This document shows, piece by piece, positions 45,338 through 56,899 of a stretch of 64,000 bases of DNA. This DNA is from Leuctra nigra (Eukaryota; Arthropoda; Insecta; Plecoptera; Leuctridae), in contig OW203762.1 of assembly GCA_934045905.1 (NCBI GenBank), forward strand, positions 18,694,345 to 18,758,344, written 5' to 3'. How positions within the stretch are numbered: position 1 is the first letter of the stretch; each line of letters opens with the position of its first letter. The notes under the pieces are model-generated. The model ran no database searches, had not been told where the DNA came from, and saw nothing but the letters and a program-made list of their open reading frames with translations. The position numbers were made by a program, and so were the translations under genes.

Positions 45338-48300
45338 TTAGAAAAACTTAACGCCTTGGTTATCATCAAACATAATAATTTCCGCTCGTTTATTTGCCTC
45401 CAGTATTCGAAGAACTTTCACCAAGATGTTGCTATTGAGCCCATGAAATTCTGAAATTAAAACACAAACTAATGAACCTTATTACCAGGGCCAGTTGTTT
45501 ATGGTTTCCACGATAAACGCGAAATGTTTAGAAACATGAATTTTCTGTCATATCTTTACGTTTCATACACTCCTGATTCCAAATATATGTATCTTTTTCT
45601 CGCGAATTTTCGCGAAATTTGTGTTTTGACGCGATATTGACGAATTCTCGCGATTTCACGCAATTTTGTCCCAAACCTACGTGTTTTACAACATTTCCCG
45701 ATTCCAAGTATATATTTTACGAAAATTTCCTCGATCTGTGTCTAAAGTACCACGAAATAAAAAGAATTACACTGTTTTCTTCCTAAGCCAGCTGTCAATG
45801 TCAGCCAAAGAGTGTATGGGGGTGCCAGCTGATTGGCTGCTGAGCATGGAATGACGCATCTACATGACCTTGAACAGGGGTGCGCATGCGCACGCGCCGA
45901 GTCTCGCTAGTGAGATGGGGGTTGGTAGTATTGCGGCTCGCTCGCGCGTCATATTTCACACTTATTCCTACAAAAATCATTTTTTTCAAATTCACCACCA
46001 ATCGCGAAAATTAACATAATTATCACCACCAATTCACCACTTTCAGAATGTTGAAAACGAATTTTGTCTTTTTTTATCACCACAAACAACTGGCTCTGCT
46101 TATTACTAACCGGGTACACAAACTGTAGCAAGGGTTGTTGTAGGCTATTACATTTGTCAAAGAGATCACTTTTGCAAAATTGTCCAATTTCCCCAATTTC
46201 AAAAAATTCATGGAAAATTAAATTCTTGATTTCAATAGTTTTAATTTGAGTTGGTGAGACACCTCCATTGCATTTACTTATTGGAACCAGTGGTCGAATT
46301 GGAAGTCAGTCCATGGGGGGATGGTGTATTGGCAGGATTTCTGCCCGGGGGGGGGGGGGGGGGGGCAAGTGAAGGAACAATACTTGCCAAGCGGAAAGGG
46401 GGGCGTGGAGGGCGGGCCCCCCACGTTGCCCTGCAGGGCGTTTTTTGTTTTTTGATACTTTGAAATAAATTTTGAGACGTTCCGAGATGTAGTTATTTTG
46501 ATTTTCAACGGGGAATGCTCTACAAACCTTGCCCCGCAGGGCGTTTTTTGGTTTTTTGACACTTTGAAATCAATTTTGAGACGTTCTGAAGTGTATTTTT
46601 AATCTCTCATGGGGGGATGGTGAAGTGGACAAATTAGCCATGGGGGGATGGAAACATCAATATATTCTCCATGGGGGGATGCCATCCCCCCGCATCCCCC
46701 CCCAATTCGACCACTGATTGGAACTGATAAGTCCTTCGAATAAGAATTTATTCAAAATAAATAGCTGACCTTATATTAAATGAAATCATTCTTCAATAAA
46801 ATAAAAAGGACTCGTACCTTCGCCAACAGTATTTTCGCCCTCGATGAGCTCGTACAATGTGCAAACTGTATTCATCATCCCGTTGGCTTGGACCCAGGAG
46901 TAAATCATATTCCCCCACTCTTCTAGCGTGTAACAATACACATGCCAGAGGTGTTTGGATTTATCAAGCGGTTCTGCATTCTTTGTTCGTTGCAGATCTT
47001 CAAGCACCAGGCGAATACCTTCCATAGGAAGCTTTCCTGACCATAAGATAAGGAATACAATATTGCAAATAAAAAATAATGCAAATTATTATTACCGTTA
47101 GACAGTATACAAAAGTCAGAGGAGCACTTCTGGATGTATTCAGTGTTAGGTAGGAGGGAAATTCATTACTTTTCTGTTGGTAACACATAAAGATAGTGAA
47201 CAGTATAACTAGGAAAACGCTCTGTGTAACGCGTTGATGAGCGAGCACGGACAGGCGCAACACCTCGAACCGAAATTATGTCTATCGAAAATATCATTAA
47301 AAGCCAATAATTCTTGAATTTCGTCAGACTCAAGTATAAAAATCTCAAAATTGTCCTAAAACATTAGTCCCAATAACCATGCAAAGCTTGAACCTTTTGA
47401 ACCTTTCTGATTGAACTGTTCCTCGTTAATATTCAAAAATCACAGGATCTCTTAAAAAAAAATAGACCTGGGACCACTCATATGATAAAAGTGTGTGTAC
47501 TTACACAATATTAGATCGATCTGTTGAATGGTCATATCAGTTTCATACGTTTGAAAGTTTCTACTCTAACTACCTTGGAACTATAAAGAATCGAAGTAGC
47601 CGTGATCAACATTTTCGAGAAATTTGACAGCCAACACGCAAAATGTCTGTAAAACGTCAATAACTTTTGGATTGAAACATAGATTAGTCTGAAAATTGTC
47701 AAAAATGCAGATAATGTTAGTCCCAATGACCATGCAAAGTTTTAAGTTGATCAGTCATACGGTTCAAGTTTAAATTTAAAAAATAACATAAAAGATTTTT
47801 TTAAATTTTAACCAATGGGAGGATTTGGCTGAAACTTTGTAAGATTGGGTACAATGTTGGTCGCCATGACTTGTCAAAATTTCAAATTGATCGGAACTAC
47901 CAATCAAAAGATATTTTTTTTAAAATTTGAACCAATCACATGAGCCCGTTCAAAAACGATCCCAGGGACCGCATAGATTACGTTAGTATATGTGCAAAAT
48001 TTCAGATCGATTGGTTGTGCCGTTTGACCTGGGCAGTAAACACAAAAAAAAAAAAAAAAAAAAAAAAAACAAACACACAGAGAAAGTGCCGTAAGAGTAC
48101 CGTGGTGACGCTCGCTACGCTCGCTCAATAACATGAGAAGGATACGATCGATGGCGGAATTGTAGAAAAGTGGACTGCGGTGAGCTTCTCGGACATCCAA
48201 TACTCCCAATTTGTTGATGCGGTGATATTCTAACACTAAATTACGCCACGCCGAGATTTGCTTCGCCTGTGTCTCCCCATGGGGCTGTATTCTGAAAACA

Positions 48301-48626
48301 AAAAAGATGTCGTTATATTATCAAACGAGAATACCTACCGAGCATCCATCAATATTGCACCCAGCAATTCTAATTCATACAACTTGTTTAAAAAATGAAT
48401 AAGTAAGTTAAAAAAAAAAGTCGACAGTGACATCGTCTATGTTGTAGAAGAGTGTTCAAATTTCTTTGGGTAGAGGCACAGTTGACACAAAATCTGACAG
48501 GTGGGAACTGGGAGGTTTCAAACCCCTGTAATTGCGATATAAACAACATTTAGTACGTATCTATGCCTATACTTACGTAAAAAATGGTGGAAAGCTGTAT
48601 TGCCATGGCCATTCAATCGCAGTCAT
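45338..48626 (-). CDS. VPS25: VPS25, ESCRT-II subunit
   Basis: A complete gene of four coding exons on the minus strand: 48577-48626, 48146-48291, 46818-47036 and 45338-45450. Splice sites are GT-AG and phases agree, giving 528 nt and 175 residues (human 176). It opens MTAIEWPWQYSFPPFFTIQP, the conserved PPXY-like N-terminus that docks VPS25 onto VPS22/VPS36. The second exon carries HRSPLFYNSAID, the third KLPMEGIRLVLEDL and LEEWGNMIYSWV, and the last RAEIIMFDDNQGVKFF at the C-terminus. The protein has two winged-helix domains, two copies sit in each ESCRT-II complex, and the second winged helix recruits VPS20 (ESCRT-III) on endosomes. Intron 3 holds two hAT-like elements. Intron 2 is almost entirely a Helitron-like element starting 17 bp past the exon 2 donor. 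Confidence 0.96.
45486..46098. mobile_element. hAT-like element with 8-bp target duplication cttattac
   Basis: The ends CAGGGCCAGTTGTTTATGG and CCACAAACAACTGGCTCTG are inverted. cttattac lies at 45478-45485 and 46099-46106. The 613-bp body is the inverted homologue of 29750-30340. It stands 35 bp upstream of the VPS25 exon 4 acceptor. Confidence 0.9.
46288..46716. mobile_element. hAT-like element with 8-bp target duplication attggaac
   Basis: The ends CAGTGGTCGAATTGG and CCAATTCGACCACTG are perfect inverted repeats. attggaac lies at 46280-46287 and 46717-46724. ATGGGGGGATG is repeated several times along the 429-bp body, a ccctgcagggcgttttttg phrase occurs twice, and there is a G19 run at 46347-46365. 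VPS25 intron 3. Confidence 0.92.
47209..48128 (-). mobile_element. Helitron-like element filling VPS25 intron 2
   Basis: On the minus strand it begins TTGAGCGAGCGTAGCGAGCG after an A (48128) and ends GCGTTACACAGAGCGTTTTC then CTAG followed by T (47209). This is a full 920-bp copy. A T-rich run of about 28 bp and the family phrases follow the left end. It begins only 17 bp inside the intron, and the exon 2 reading frame stays open into it. Confidence 0.55.
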
Positions 48627-50216
48627 AATTATATTGTTAATTTATTTATGACACCAAAGAATGTCCAAACAATCGACTAGTTTGACATTTGTTTACAGCA
48701 AGTTGACAGCAGCTGATCTTCATCAGCCACCCGCATCATTTTCGCGAGGTTTGCGTGGACTGTGCTGCTAGCGGTGTGTAAATTGCGAAACAATCATTCC
48801 ATAGGCGGGAGAGGTTTGAATTAAAATTCCATAAAAAGTACATTATGAGGATTGCGGAATTAATTTTTTTAATTTTTCAAAAACATGTTTTAACACAAAG
48901 ACTGTGATTATTCAAAACGCACAAGAATTACATTTATAGTTAGGAGAATTATATATCAAATCCTTAATAAAAAATGTCTTCTGAAAGCATCACATCCATT
49001 TCGTCAATTAGTCACATACAAAACATCTTTATGTTTTGGATCGAATCGAGATTGAGAGAGAGAGAGAGGGAGAGAGAGAAACAACTAAAATGTTTTAGAG
49101 TTCCAACGTTAGAAGCAAATTATTTTCTCCGATAAAATAAATAAACTCTGTGAATGCGATGCTGCCGACGACCGACGAGACGCCCATACACCTATTAGTA
49201 CGCGGCCACCCAACACGCTAGCCGGCCAAATGTCAAACACAATTTCAAGTGGGAAAGAAACGTTTGATGCTTTTCAACGATGTCACGGCTCGGACACAGA
49301 CATTGAAAACGACATCAGTCATTCGTTCGTGAACCATCAATCAGCGCTCTCTGGATTTTCACGCGGGTTTCCAAGTGATTTTCATGGGAGGAAAGGAAAT
49401 GGACTAATGCACGAATGTTTATCAACGTGCATGTCAGCTGGCATGTCATCCATCATTACGTAACTAATAACTGACATGCATCCTCCTACCCTCTGTTTCA
49501 CAAATCTGTGGGAGAAAGATGGAAAAGATTAAGTATCCAATACAGTAAAACCTAATACCTATGGTGAAGCCCAAGATCTCGCCTAGCATGATTTACACGG
49601 ACACGGATCAATGTTTCATTCAATTCAGAAGCGGGGTTTCATTTGCTTCAATTTCGCATCTCACGTTTACATATTATGTTGAACTATATATTATTATTTT
49701 TTAAAACCTCGTATAAAATTACGTCAAACATAAGTTTAACGTTATGACTGACTGACATAATATCTTTATTATTTGCAAATTAAAATTAGTCTTGTAAAAA
49801 ACCGTGCTTTAAGAAATAGTAACATAGTGCAAGTTATTTATTCCTAGGAGGATTATAACACCCACTAGTTTATTCGTTTAGGCAAAAAATTTTCTTTGTC
49901 TTGCCCCCCTCACCCCCTGGCAGAAATCCCGCCAACGCATTTGCATAGACCTATACCTTAAATGCCGTGTGATGTTCAAGGCATATATATTTTATTTAAA
50001 AGAGAGAAAATAACAAAAATGCAATAAAAATATTCAAGTGCTTAATACTTTCATTACCTACTTATTTACTTATTAACATTGATCAGACATTGGAACATCT
50101 GGAAGACAACCGACGCGTAATATCAAAATGCGTCAAAGAGGAGTGATCATCTTTATTTTTTGTAAAAATTTTACAAATATTACAAAACAAGAAAAAATTG
50201 TGATTAAATGTCAATA
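48627..50216. other. VPS25 5' flank; no gene recognised
   Basis: Contains the VPS25 promoter side, a short GA-rich microsatellite at about 49052-49078, and a less AT-rich stretch (49140-49460) with an open frame of 77 codons from 49230 that resembles nothing known. Confidence 0.35.
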
Positions 50217-50654
50217 CACTGGCGTAACTTTGATGTTGCATCCCCCGCAGTTGCGGTGGGGCCATGGGCTAGAGGGGGCCGAAAATTTGGATCGAAACAA
50301 TACCATAAAAATAAAAAATATCGAGCAAATCAAGTTTCAAGCAACTTGAAAAAATTAAATTATCAAATCGACCAAAATTTGTGTCTGGGACCCTCCGCTC
50401 CCCAAGACCCAAATCGCACCTGTTGAACTAATATTTTACCTTCTATAACATTAATAATAAAAAAAGTACACAGCAAACAAATGGATTTACAATAATTGAA
50501 AAAGTGTCATAAAATATTTAAGAATTAACACAAATTATGATGCATCAGCCATACCTATATATTTACAGATTTTTACCTATAGGCAATTTAAAAGTAAGGG
50601 TGGCCTAAAAATTATCCTGCTGTGGGACCCGAAATGTGAATTGCTACGCCACTT
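50217..50654. mobile_element. hAT-like element with 8-bp target duplication tgtcaata
   Basis: Left CACTGGCGTA and right TACGCCACTT are inverted except at the outermost bases. tgtcaata lies at 50209-50216 and 50655-50662. The body is non-coding and has G/C-rich stretches near both ends, as in 20395-21291. Confidence 0.75.
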
Positions 50655-50875
50655 TGTCAATAACTCAGAGTTCTTGACTTTGTAGGTATGAAACATTTCA
50701 AAATCAACTTAAAATGTTGGTCTCATGACCATGCAAAATTTGAAGTTGATCGGTGAAACGGTGAAACGGTTCAACTTTCAATGTTCAACAAATCACAGGA
50801 TCTTGTTGAAAAACTCATACAACATCGTGATAAATGGAAAGCATTATAAAAAGCCTGTAGGTATGTAACCGAAGC

Positions 50876-51115
50876 AAGTTGGCTCAGTCAGTGACGCTCA
50901 CGACCTACCGGAGGTCCCGGGTTCTAATCCCGTGGTCAGCCTTCATAGACTGAGGTAGTTTTACTCAATCGAGAGACAAATGCTGGGAAGGTTCGCTACA
51001 ATCAGGTCCCGACCGTCTCCTCCCCACCTTCCATTCTACCCATTCTTCACCATCATCTCCCTATCATTATCATAATCATTCATCCGTCGCCATTAGGATC
51101 GCTAAATACCACTAA
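50876..51115 (+). repeat. tRNA-derived SINE
   Basis: The head has an A-box-like TGGCTCAGTCAGTGACG at about 50879 and a B box GGTTCTAATCC at 50920-50930, with tRNA-like spacing, so it is a polymerase III promoter. The body carries gagagacaaatgctgggaag and a pyrimidine-rich stretch. Minus-strand relatives are at 17925-18165, 51266-51500 and 52765-52925. Confidence 0.75.
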
Positions 51116-51265
51116 AAACATCGTTATATACCTATTAGTCAAAAGAATTTGCAGAAAATAGATATAAATTTAAATATTGAATCGTGTACACTTTGCAGTA
51201 TAGACAAAGTGTATACATAGTTTATCCTTCCTTCAACTCATTTCAAATTTTGATCCCGCGATAGT

Positions 51266-51500
51266 TTTATTTTGTCTGGGGCTTAACGTCGCACTGTTCT
51301 GCAGCGAGGCTAATGGCGACGGATGAATGATTATGAGGATGATTGGGAGATGATGGTGAAGATTAGGTAAGGATGGAAGGTGGGAAGGAGGCGGTCGTGG
51401 CCTATTAGTAGGGTACCTTCCCAGCATTTGCCTGTCGACTGAGGGAAAACCATGCACGAAAAAACCCAGTCAGGAAGGACGGCCGCGGGATCGAACCTCC
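51266..51500 (-). repeat. tRNA-derived SINE, inverted neighbour copy
   Basis: Has gcttaacgtcgcactgttct, gggtaccttcccagcatttg and the B-box complement GGGATCGAACC near 51488. It faces the plus copy at 50876, about 150 bp away, so the pair is an inverted duplication. Confidence 0.7.
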
Positions 51501-51558
51501 CGAACCATGATACAGGCTCCTCGAGGATCTTTGCGGGAGGGGAGGGGCGGTGGCCGGT

Positions 51559-51579
51559 GGGGGGGGGGGGGGGGGGGGG
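51559..51579. repeat. Homopolymer run of 21 G
   Basis: Follows the inverted tRNA-derived SINE; flanked by further G-rich sequence (51537-51558). Confidence 0.9.
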
Positions 51580-52764
51580 AGGACTAAAAAAATATTAATT
51601 TCACAAGCAAAGCCGAAACGGAAATTCAATACGAAGGAAGACGATGCTCCCCGATACATGGGAGGACAAATGGGTATGACCACTTTTTGGGTATAAAAAA
51701 AAGTTAAAATACCTATGTAAAAGTCATAACATGTGAGGTGGTTCGAAAGTTCAAGTACAGTTTTGAAACGTGAAAATAGTGCTCATCTGCTTCTAACCTT
51801 GCCTAGTTTACCTTACAACATCGGGGTCTGTATTCACAAAGAAGTATTGCCTGATAATACGAGTATTATCTTTCGATTATTTTGTTTGTGCAGTGAATGA
51901 CGAGCGAAGAGCATTTCAATTGACACTTACAAATCAGAATGAACATTCTTCAAAATTACGTGTACAAAATCTTGCACTTCTGCATTTAGGGCCAGTTTTT
52001 CGATGCTCTGCTAAATTTAAACAGTTGATTAGGGCAATAATATTGCCATGGCCATAACCCATGACATTCCTAGAAACTGTTAAACTTGACATCGGGTAAC
52101 CATGTCCGTTGGAAAAAAGCACTGGAAGTTTGGTAGGGTTTTTTTATTTGTACGCTAAATCATTACCGAACATAAAAGTCTATAAAACACAGATTGCGGT
52201 TTTGGTCCACCCAGACCAGATTTCTTTGAAAAAACTACTCGTTTAAAATTGAGCTATATTTTAAAATTGTGGTTTGTTTGGGCGAACCTGCGGTTAAATG
52301 TTTTGTCACAAAACGAATTGCAAATCAAGTCTCCCAATATTCTACATTATAAAAACTAAAAACCAAAATTAGCATTAACCACGGAGACAGATGGCAACCA
52401 AAATGGATAACATTTGGCTCACATTTTCAGTTTCTAAATAATGTCAGTGCAGACCAAATGTGCACTTTCAGCACTTTGAGTGCTGACGAAGGTGAACAAT
52501 TACAATTGTTTTTTTTTCGGAATAGGTAAGTTCGACATGTCAAGTGCAAAATCAGAAGGCGGATATTTTGTTTTGTAAAAAGTAATATACTTTCCTTTTC
52601 TAATTCGTTGAAACTGGTGTTTTAGTATTTTAGTGCATTATTAATAGAAATTACATACCTTATTTTCAAGTAGAGCATTATGAAGTTCAGCAACGTTTTG
52701 CAATTAGTAACTAGTTTCATGAAACTTGATCGTAAGAAAATTCCTTTTCGCACGAAAAATGAAC

Positions 52765-52925
52765 TAAAATATGATCGGGAGATGTTGGGAAGGTGGGAGT
52801 CTTGGATTATTAGTACGGAACCTTCCCATCATTTGCCTCTCGACTGAGTAAATTTCCACGATCGATGTCGATATACCTCAGTCGTGACGGTCGGCGGCAT
52901 AAATCGAACCCCGGTCTTAAAAATA
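52765..52925 (-). repeat. tRNA-derived SINE fragment
   Basis: Shares gatgttgggaaggtgggagt, ggaaccttcccatcatttgc, ctcgactgag and the complement of a B box (AATCGAACCCC) with the copies at 51266 and 17925. Confidence 0.6.
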
Positions 52926-53259
52926 TCAATTTTCATAATTGATCCATTGCGCCACTATTTCAACACAAAAATAAAACCTTTTCATTAGAGAACTTTGCAA
53001 GCGAGCACGGACGCAAAGTAGGTAACCTTAAACCCATAATAACATATTATTATAAAAAATCTCAAATTAATATTCGTGAACGAAACGGCGAAGTGTTATA
53101 AGGAAGAAGAAACATTGACTAAGATGTAGGTATGCGTACCCATCATTGTTTCAGAGGCTTCCGACTTAGTGAAAAATAGTACTCTCATTCATTAGACCAT
53201 CCAAGTCTTAATTACCAACTATTAAAGTGAGTGAAATCGCAAAGGAGGAGTACATTTAC

Positions 53260-53320
53260 CTGGGCATCGGCTCTGGCCAGCTACGGCGGCTCGGTCGAGC
53301 GTCGTGTGCGGTCCCGGCAT
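53260..53320 (-). CDS. Speculative first coding exon (20 codons then a donor)
   Basis: Within a GC-rich island (53262-53345) the minus strand has an ATG at 53320, 20 open codons (MPGPHTTLDRAAVAGQSRCP) and a CAG|GTAAAT donor at 53260/53259. No downstream exon was found and the peptide is not recognised. It may equally be a promoter island or chance. Confidence 0.15.
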
Positions 53321-53345
53321 GTTGGGTGGTCGCGTGAATGACAGG

Positions 53346-54926
53346 CAGTCAGGCACTCAAGCAGGCTATGAAGGAGAGACTCGCACCCCCACATAACCTC
53401 ACTTCTCGACTTGGGTGGTCCCCCCACAATGACGTGTGACGACTGATGCAAACATATTTCATTGCCAACTTCTGTGCATTACATTTTAACATTTTAATAG
53501 GTAGGGATAGGATGGATAAAAGTCAAGATTGAAAATGTTTGGAAAGAAAGTGGTAGTAGTATATTGCAATGATGTTAAGCAGTTGGTTAATGTTTGCATT
53601 TTATACCTGTGCTAATGCGCTCATCTGCATAATGGGTTTCGATTGAACATTATTTATTCTTCATTTCCATTTCCTTGGTTGCTAATGCAAGGAGATTCTT
53701 ATACGATTACAGACCACCGCAAAGATTTTAGCACAGCGAAAAAGAGATGTTTTTTCAAGTGAAAACACCTGTTGCATAAAATTGTTGAGTTTGATTTTGT
53801 ACTGACCGAAAGCCGACGAAAGCTCACAGCAGAACCAAGCAGAACAATGTATTTTCTTGCCGCCGCTATGATAACTGACCTTGGGATCATTTGGAAGCTC
53901 GAATACAATGTCGGCTATCCTGATCGTGGTTTACTGTGATTTGAATGATGACATTAATTTTTCAAATATTATTCAATTTGGAGATAAAGAATTGTAAATA
54001 TTTGGTGGAACCAAGGACTTATCAAACATCTAACCTGCTTAAAAGTGCCAACGATTTTTCGAAAATAAAATTTCGATTTTTTTTTTTAATTGTAACTGTC
54101 TTCCTAATTTTATTGATTTTAATATAAACCCCCAAGATAATGATTGTAAGGAAACTGCAACTGTTGAATTATGCTAATCTTTAAATTTGCTATAGCAAAA
54201 TAGTTTAAGACATGTCATCAATATAATTCCAAAGTATGAATAAATTTGATACCTATATATGAGTTACGAGAAAATCACTCTTTTTCGTATTATTTTATAG
54301 TTTTTACTTCAAAATAATAAGTCAAGGCTTTTTCTAGAAAATCTGTTTTTTAGAATCTATCTATTTAAAAAAATATCTTCCTTTATAAAAAATTAGGTAC
54401 AAACAATTGGCTGCCATAAGATGACGTGGGGTGACCATTGATATTTATCGGACATTTTCTCAAACTCGTAATGTTTCGTTGCATACTTTAGGAATTATGT
54501 TATCTAATCAATGTGCGCTTGTGTACCCAACGACGTCTTATTGTGTGCCATAGAGGTAATCTTACCTCTATGTGTGTACTAATTACAGTTCTGTACCTCA
54601 GAGATAGAAGGCCGGAAGTCCATTTTCTCGATTGTGCGTCACACTCTTGGATGGAATGATGTAATCCAGCTCTATCGATCTCCATGTGACTGATGTCAAC
54701 AAATATAGTTATATTGATGTATTCTCTTGCACAATGACTCATGTCACCACACCATCACAAATATGATTCGATGAACGCTGAAATACTGTTTTATGAGTTC
54801 ACCTCAAGAATCATTAAATGGACTTTCGCCCTTCTTCCTTTTAGATAGATTTATTTTCATACATTTTGTGTGTTCAACTTTGTCTTTGTGGGGTCTGCTT
54901 CCTCTGTTTTATTAACGAAACATCGG
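53346..54926. other. No feature recognised
   Basis: AT-rich, short chance open frames only, no clear repeat structure. Confidence 0.3.
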
Positions 54927-56870
54927 TGCATCCATCAGTACAGGATCTTCTCCGACACCGATGCCATCAACCTGCAAGGAGGTTATTGCAGCTTGGTGCA
55001 GGATGAAAGCAAGCGAGAGTGCATCAGATTGCAACTTCTCCGACACCGATGCAAGCAACCTGCAAGGAGGTTATTGCAGCTTGGTGCAGGATGAAAGCGA
55101 GCGAGAGTGCATCAGGTTGCAACTTCTCCGACACCGGTGCAAGCAACCTGCAAGGAGGTTATTGCAGCTTGGTGCAGGATGAAAGCAAGCGAGAGTGCAT
55201 CAGGTTGCAACTTCTCCGACACCGATGCAAGCAACCTGCAAGGAGGTTATTGCAGCTTGGTGCAGGATGAAAGCGAGCGAGAGTGCATCAGGTTGCAACT
55301 TCTCCGACACCGATGCAAGCAACCTGCAAGGAGGTTATTGCAGCTTGGTGCAGGATGAAAGCAAGCGAGAGTGCATCAGGTTGCAACTTCTCCGACACCG
55401 ATGCAAGCAACCTGCAAGGAGGTTATTGCAGCTTGGTGCAGGATGAAAGCGAGCGAGAGTGCATCAGGTTGCAACTTCTCCGACACCGATGCAAGCAACC
55501 TGCAAGGAGGTTATTGCAGCTTGGTGCAGGATGAAAGCGAGCGAGAGTGCATCAGGTTGCAACTTCTCCGACACCGATGCAAGCAACCTGCAAGGAGGTT
55601 ATTGCAGATTGGTGCAGGATGAAAGCGAGCGAGAGTGCATCAGGTTGCAACTTCTCCGACACCGATGCAAGCAACCTGCAAGGAGGTTATTGCAGCTTGG
55701 TGCAGGATGAAAGCGAGCGAGAGTGCATCAGGTTGCAACTTCTCCGACACCGATGCAAGCAACCTGCAAGGAGGTTATTGCAGCTTGGTGCAGGATGAAA
55801 GCGAGCGAGAGTGCATCAGGTTGCAACTTCTCCGACACCGATGCAAGCAACCTGCAAGGTGGTTATTGCAGCTTGGTGCAGGATGAAAGCAAGCGAGAGT
55901 CAGGACAGGATCTTCTCCGACACCGATGCAAGCAACCTGCAAGGAGGTTATTGCAGCTTGGTGCAGGATGAAAGCGAGCGAGAGTGCATCAGGTTGCAAC
56001 TTCTCCGACACCGATGCAAGCAACCTGCAAGGAGGTTATTGCAGCTTGGTGCAGGATGAAAGCGAGCGAGAGTGCATCAGGTTGCAACTTCTCCGACACC
56101 GATGCAAGCAACCTGCAAGGAGGTTATTGCAGCTGGTGCAGGATGAAAGCGAGCGAGAGTGCATCAGTGCAGGATCTTCTCCGACACCGATGCAAGCAAC
56201 CTGCAAGGAGGTTATTGCAGCTTGGTGCAGGATGAAAGCGAGCGAGAGTGCATCAGTGCAGGATCTTCTCCGACACCGATGCAAGCAACCTGCAAGGAGG
56301 TTATTGCAGCTTGGTGCAGGATGAAAGCGAGCGAGAGTGCATCAGTACAGGATCTTCTCCGACACCGATGCAAGCAACCTGCAAGGAGGTTATTGCAGCT
56401 TGGTGCAGGATGAAAGCGAGCGAGAGTGCATCAGAACAGGATCTTCTCCGACACCGATGCAAGCAACCTGCAAGGAGGTTATTGCAGCTTGGTGCAGGAT
56501 GAAAGCGAGCGAGAGTGCATCAGGACAGGATCTTCTCCGACACCGATGCATCAACCTGCAAGGAGGTTATTGCAGCTTGGTGCAGGATGAAAGCGAGCGA
56601 GAGTGCATCAGGACAGGATCTTCTCCGACACCGATGCAAGCAACCTGCAAGGAGGTTATTGCAGCTTGGTGCAGGATAAAAGCGAGCGAGAGTGCATCAG
56701 GTTGCAACTTCTCCGACACCGATGCAAGCAACCTGCATGGAGGTTATTGCAGCTTGGTGCAGGATGAATGCGAGCGAGAGTGCATCAGTTCAGGATCTTC
56801 TCTGACACCGATGCAAGCAACCTGCAAGGAGGTTATTGCAGCTTGGTGCAGGATGAAAGCGAGCGAGAGG
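54927..56870. repeat. Tandem array: 22 copies of an 88/89-bp unit
   Basis: The unit contains CTCCGACACCGATGCAAGCA, then acctgcaaggaggttattgc, agcttggtgcaggatgaaag and cgagcgagagtgcatcag. Two unit types exist. Type A has gttgcaacttctcc (88 bp) and fills 55019-55890, and recurs at about 55980-56160 and 56700. Type B has acaggatcttctcc (89 bp) and is found at the first unit (54927), at about 55900, across 56160-56690 and at the last unit. Each unit can fold through AACCT/AGGTT and TTGCA/TGCAA pairs. Only one stop codon occurs per unit in one frame and the length is not a multiple of three, so long chance open frames arise; they are not evidence of a protein. Confidence 0.95.
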
Positions 56871-56899
56871 AAAGAGTGTGTTTGTGCTGTGGCCCACTG

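Noticed and set aside
47904..48236. 110-codon open frame on the minus strand
   Set aside because: It is VPS25 exon 2 running past its donor into the Helitron-like element; the downstream part is repeat sequence that recurs at 62449-62829.
50876..50950. A functional tRNA gene
   Set aside because: A and B boxes are present but no cloverleaf with paired acceptor and anticodon stems forms; it is the head of a SINE.
54927..56870. Possible CRISPR array because of regular short repeats
   Set aside because: There are no unique spacers; the whole 88-bp unit is conserved, and the host is a eukaryote.
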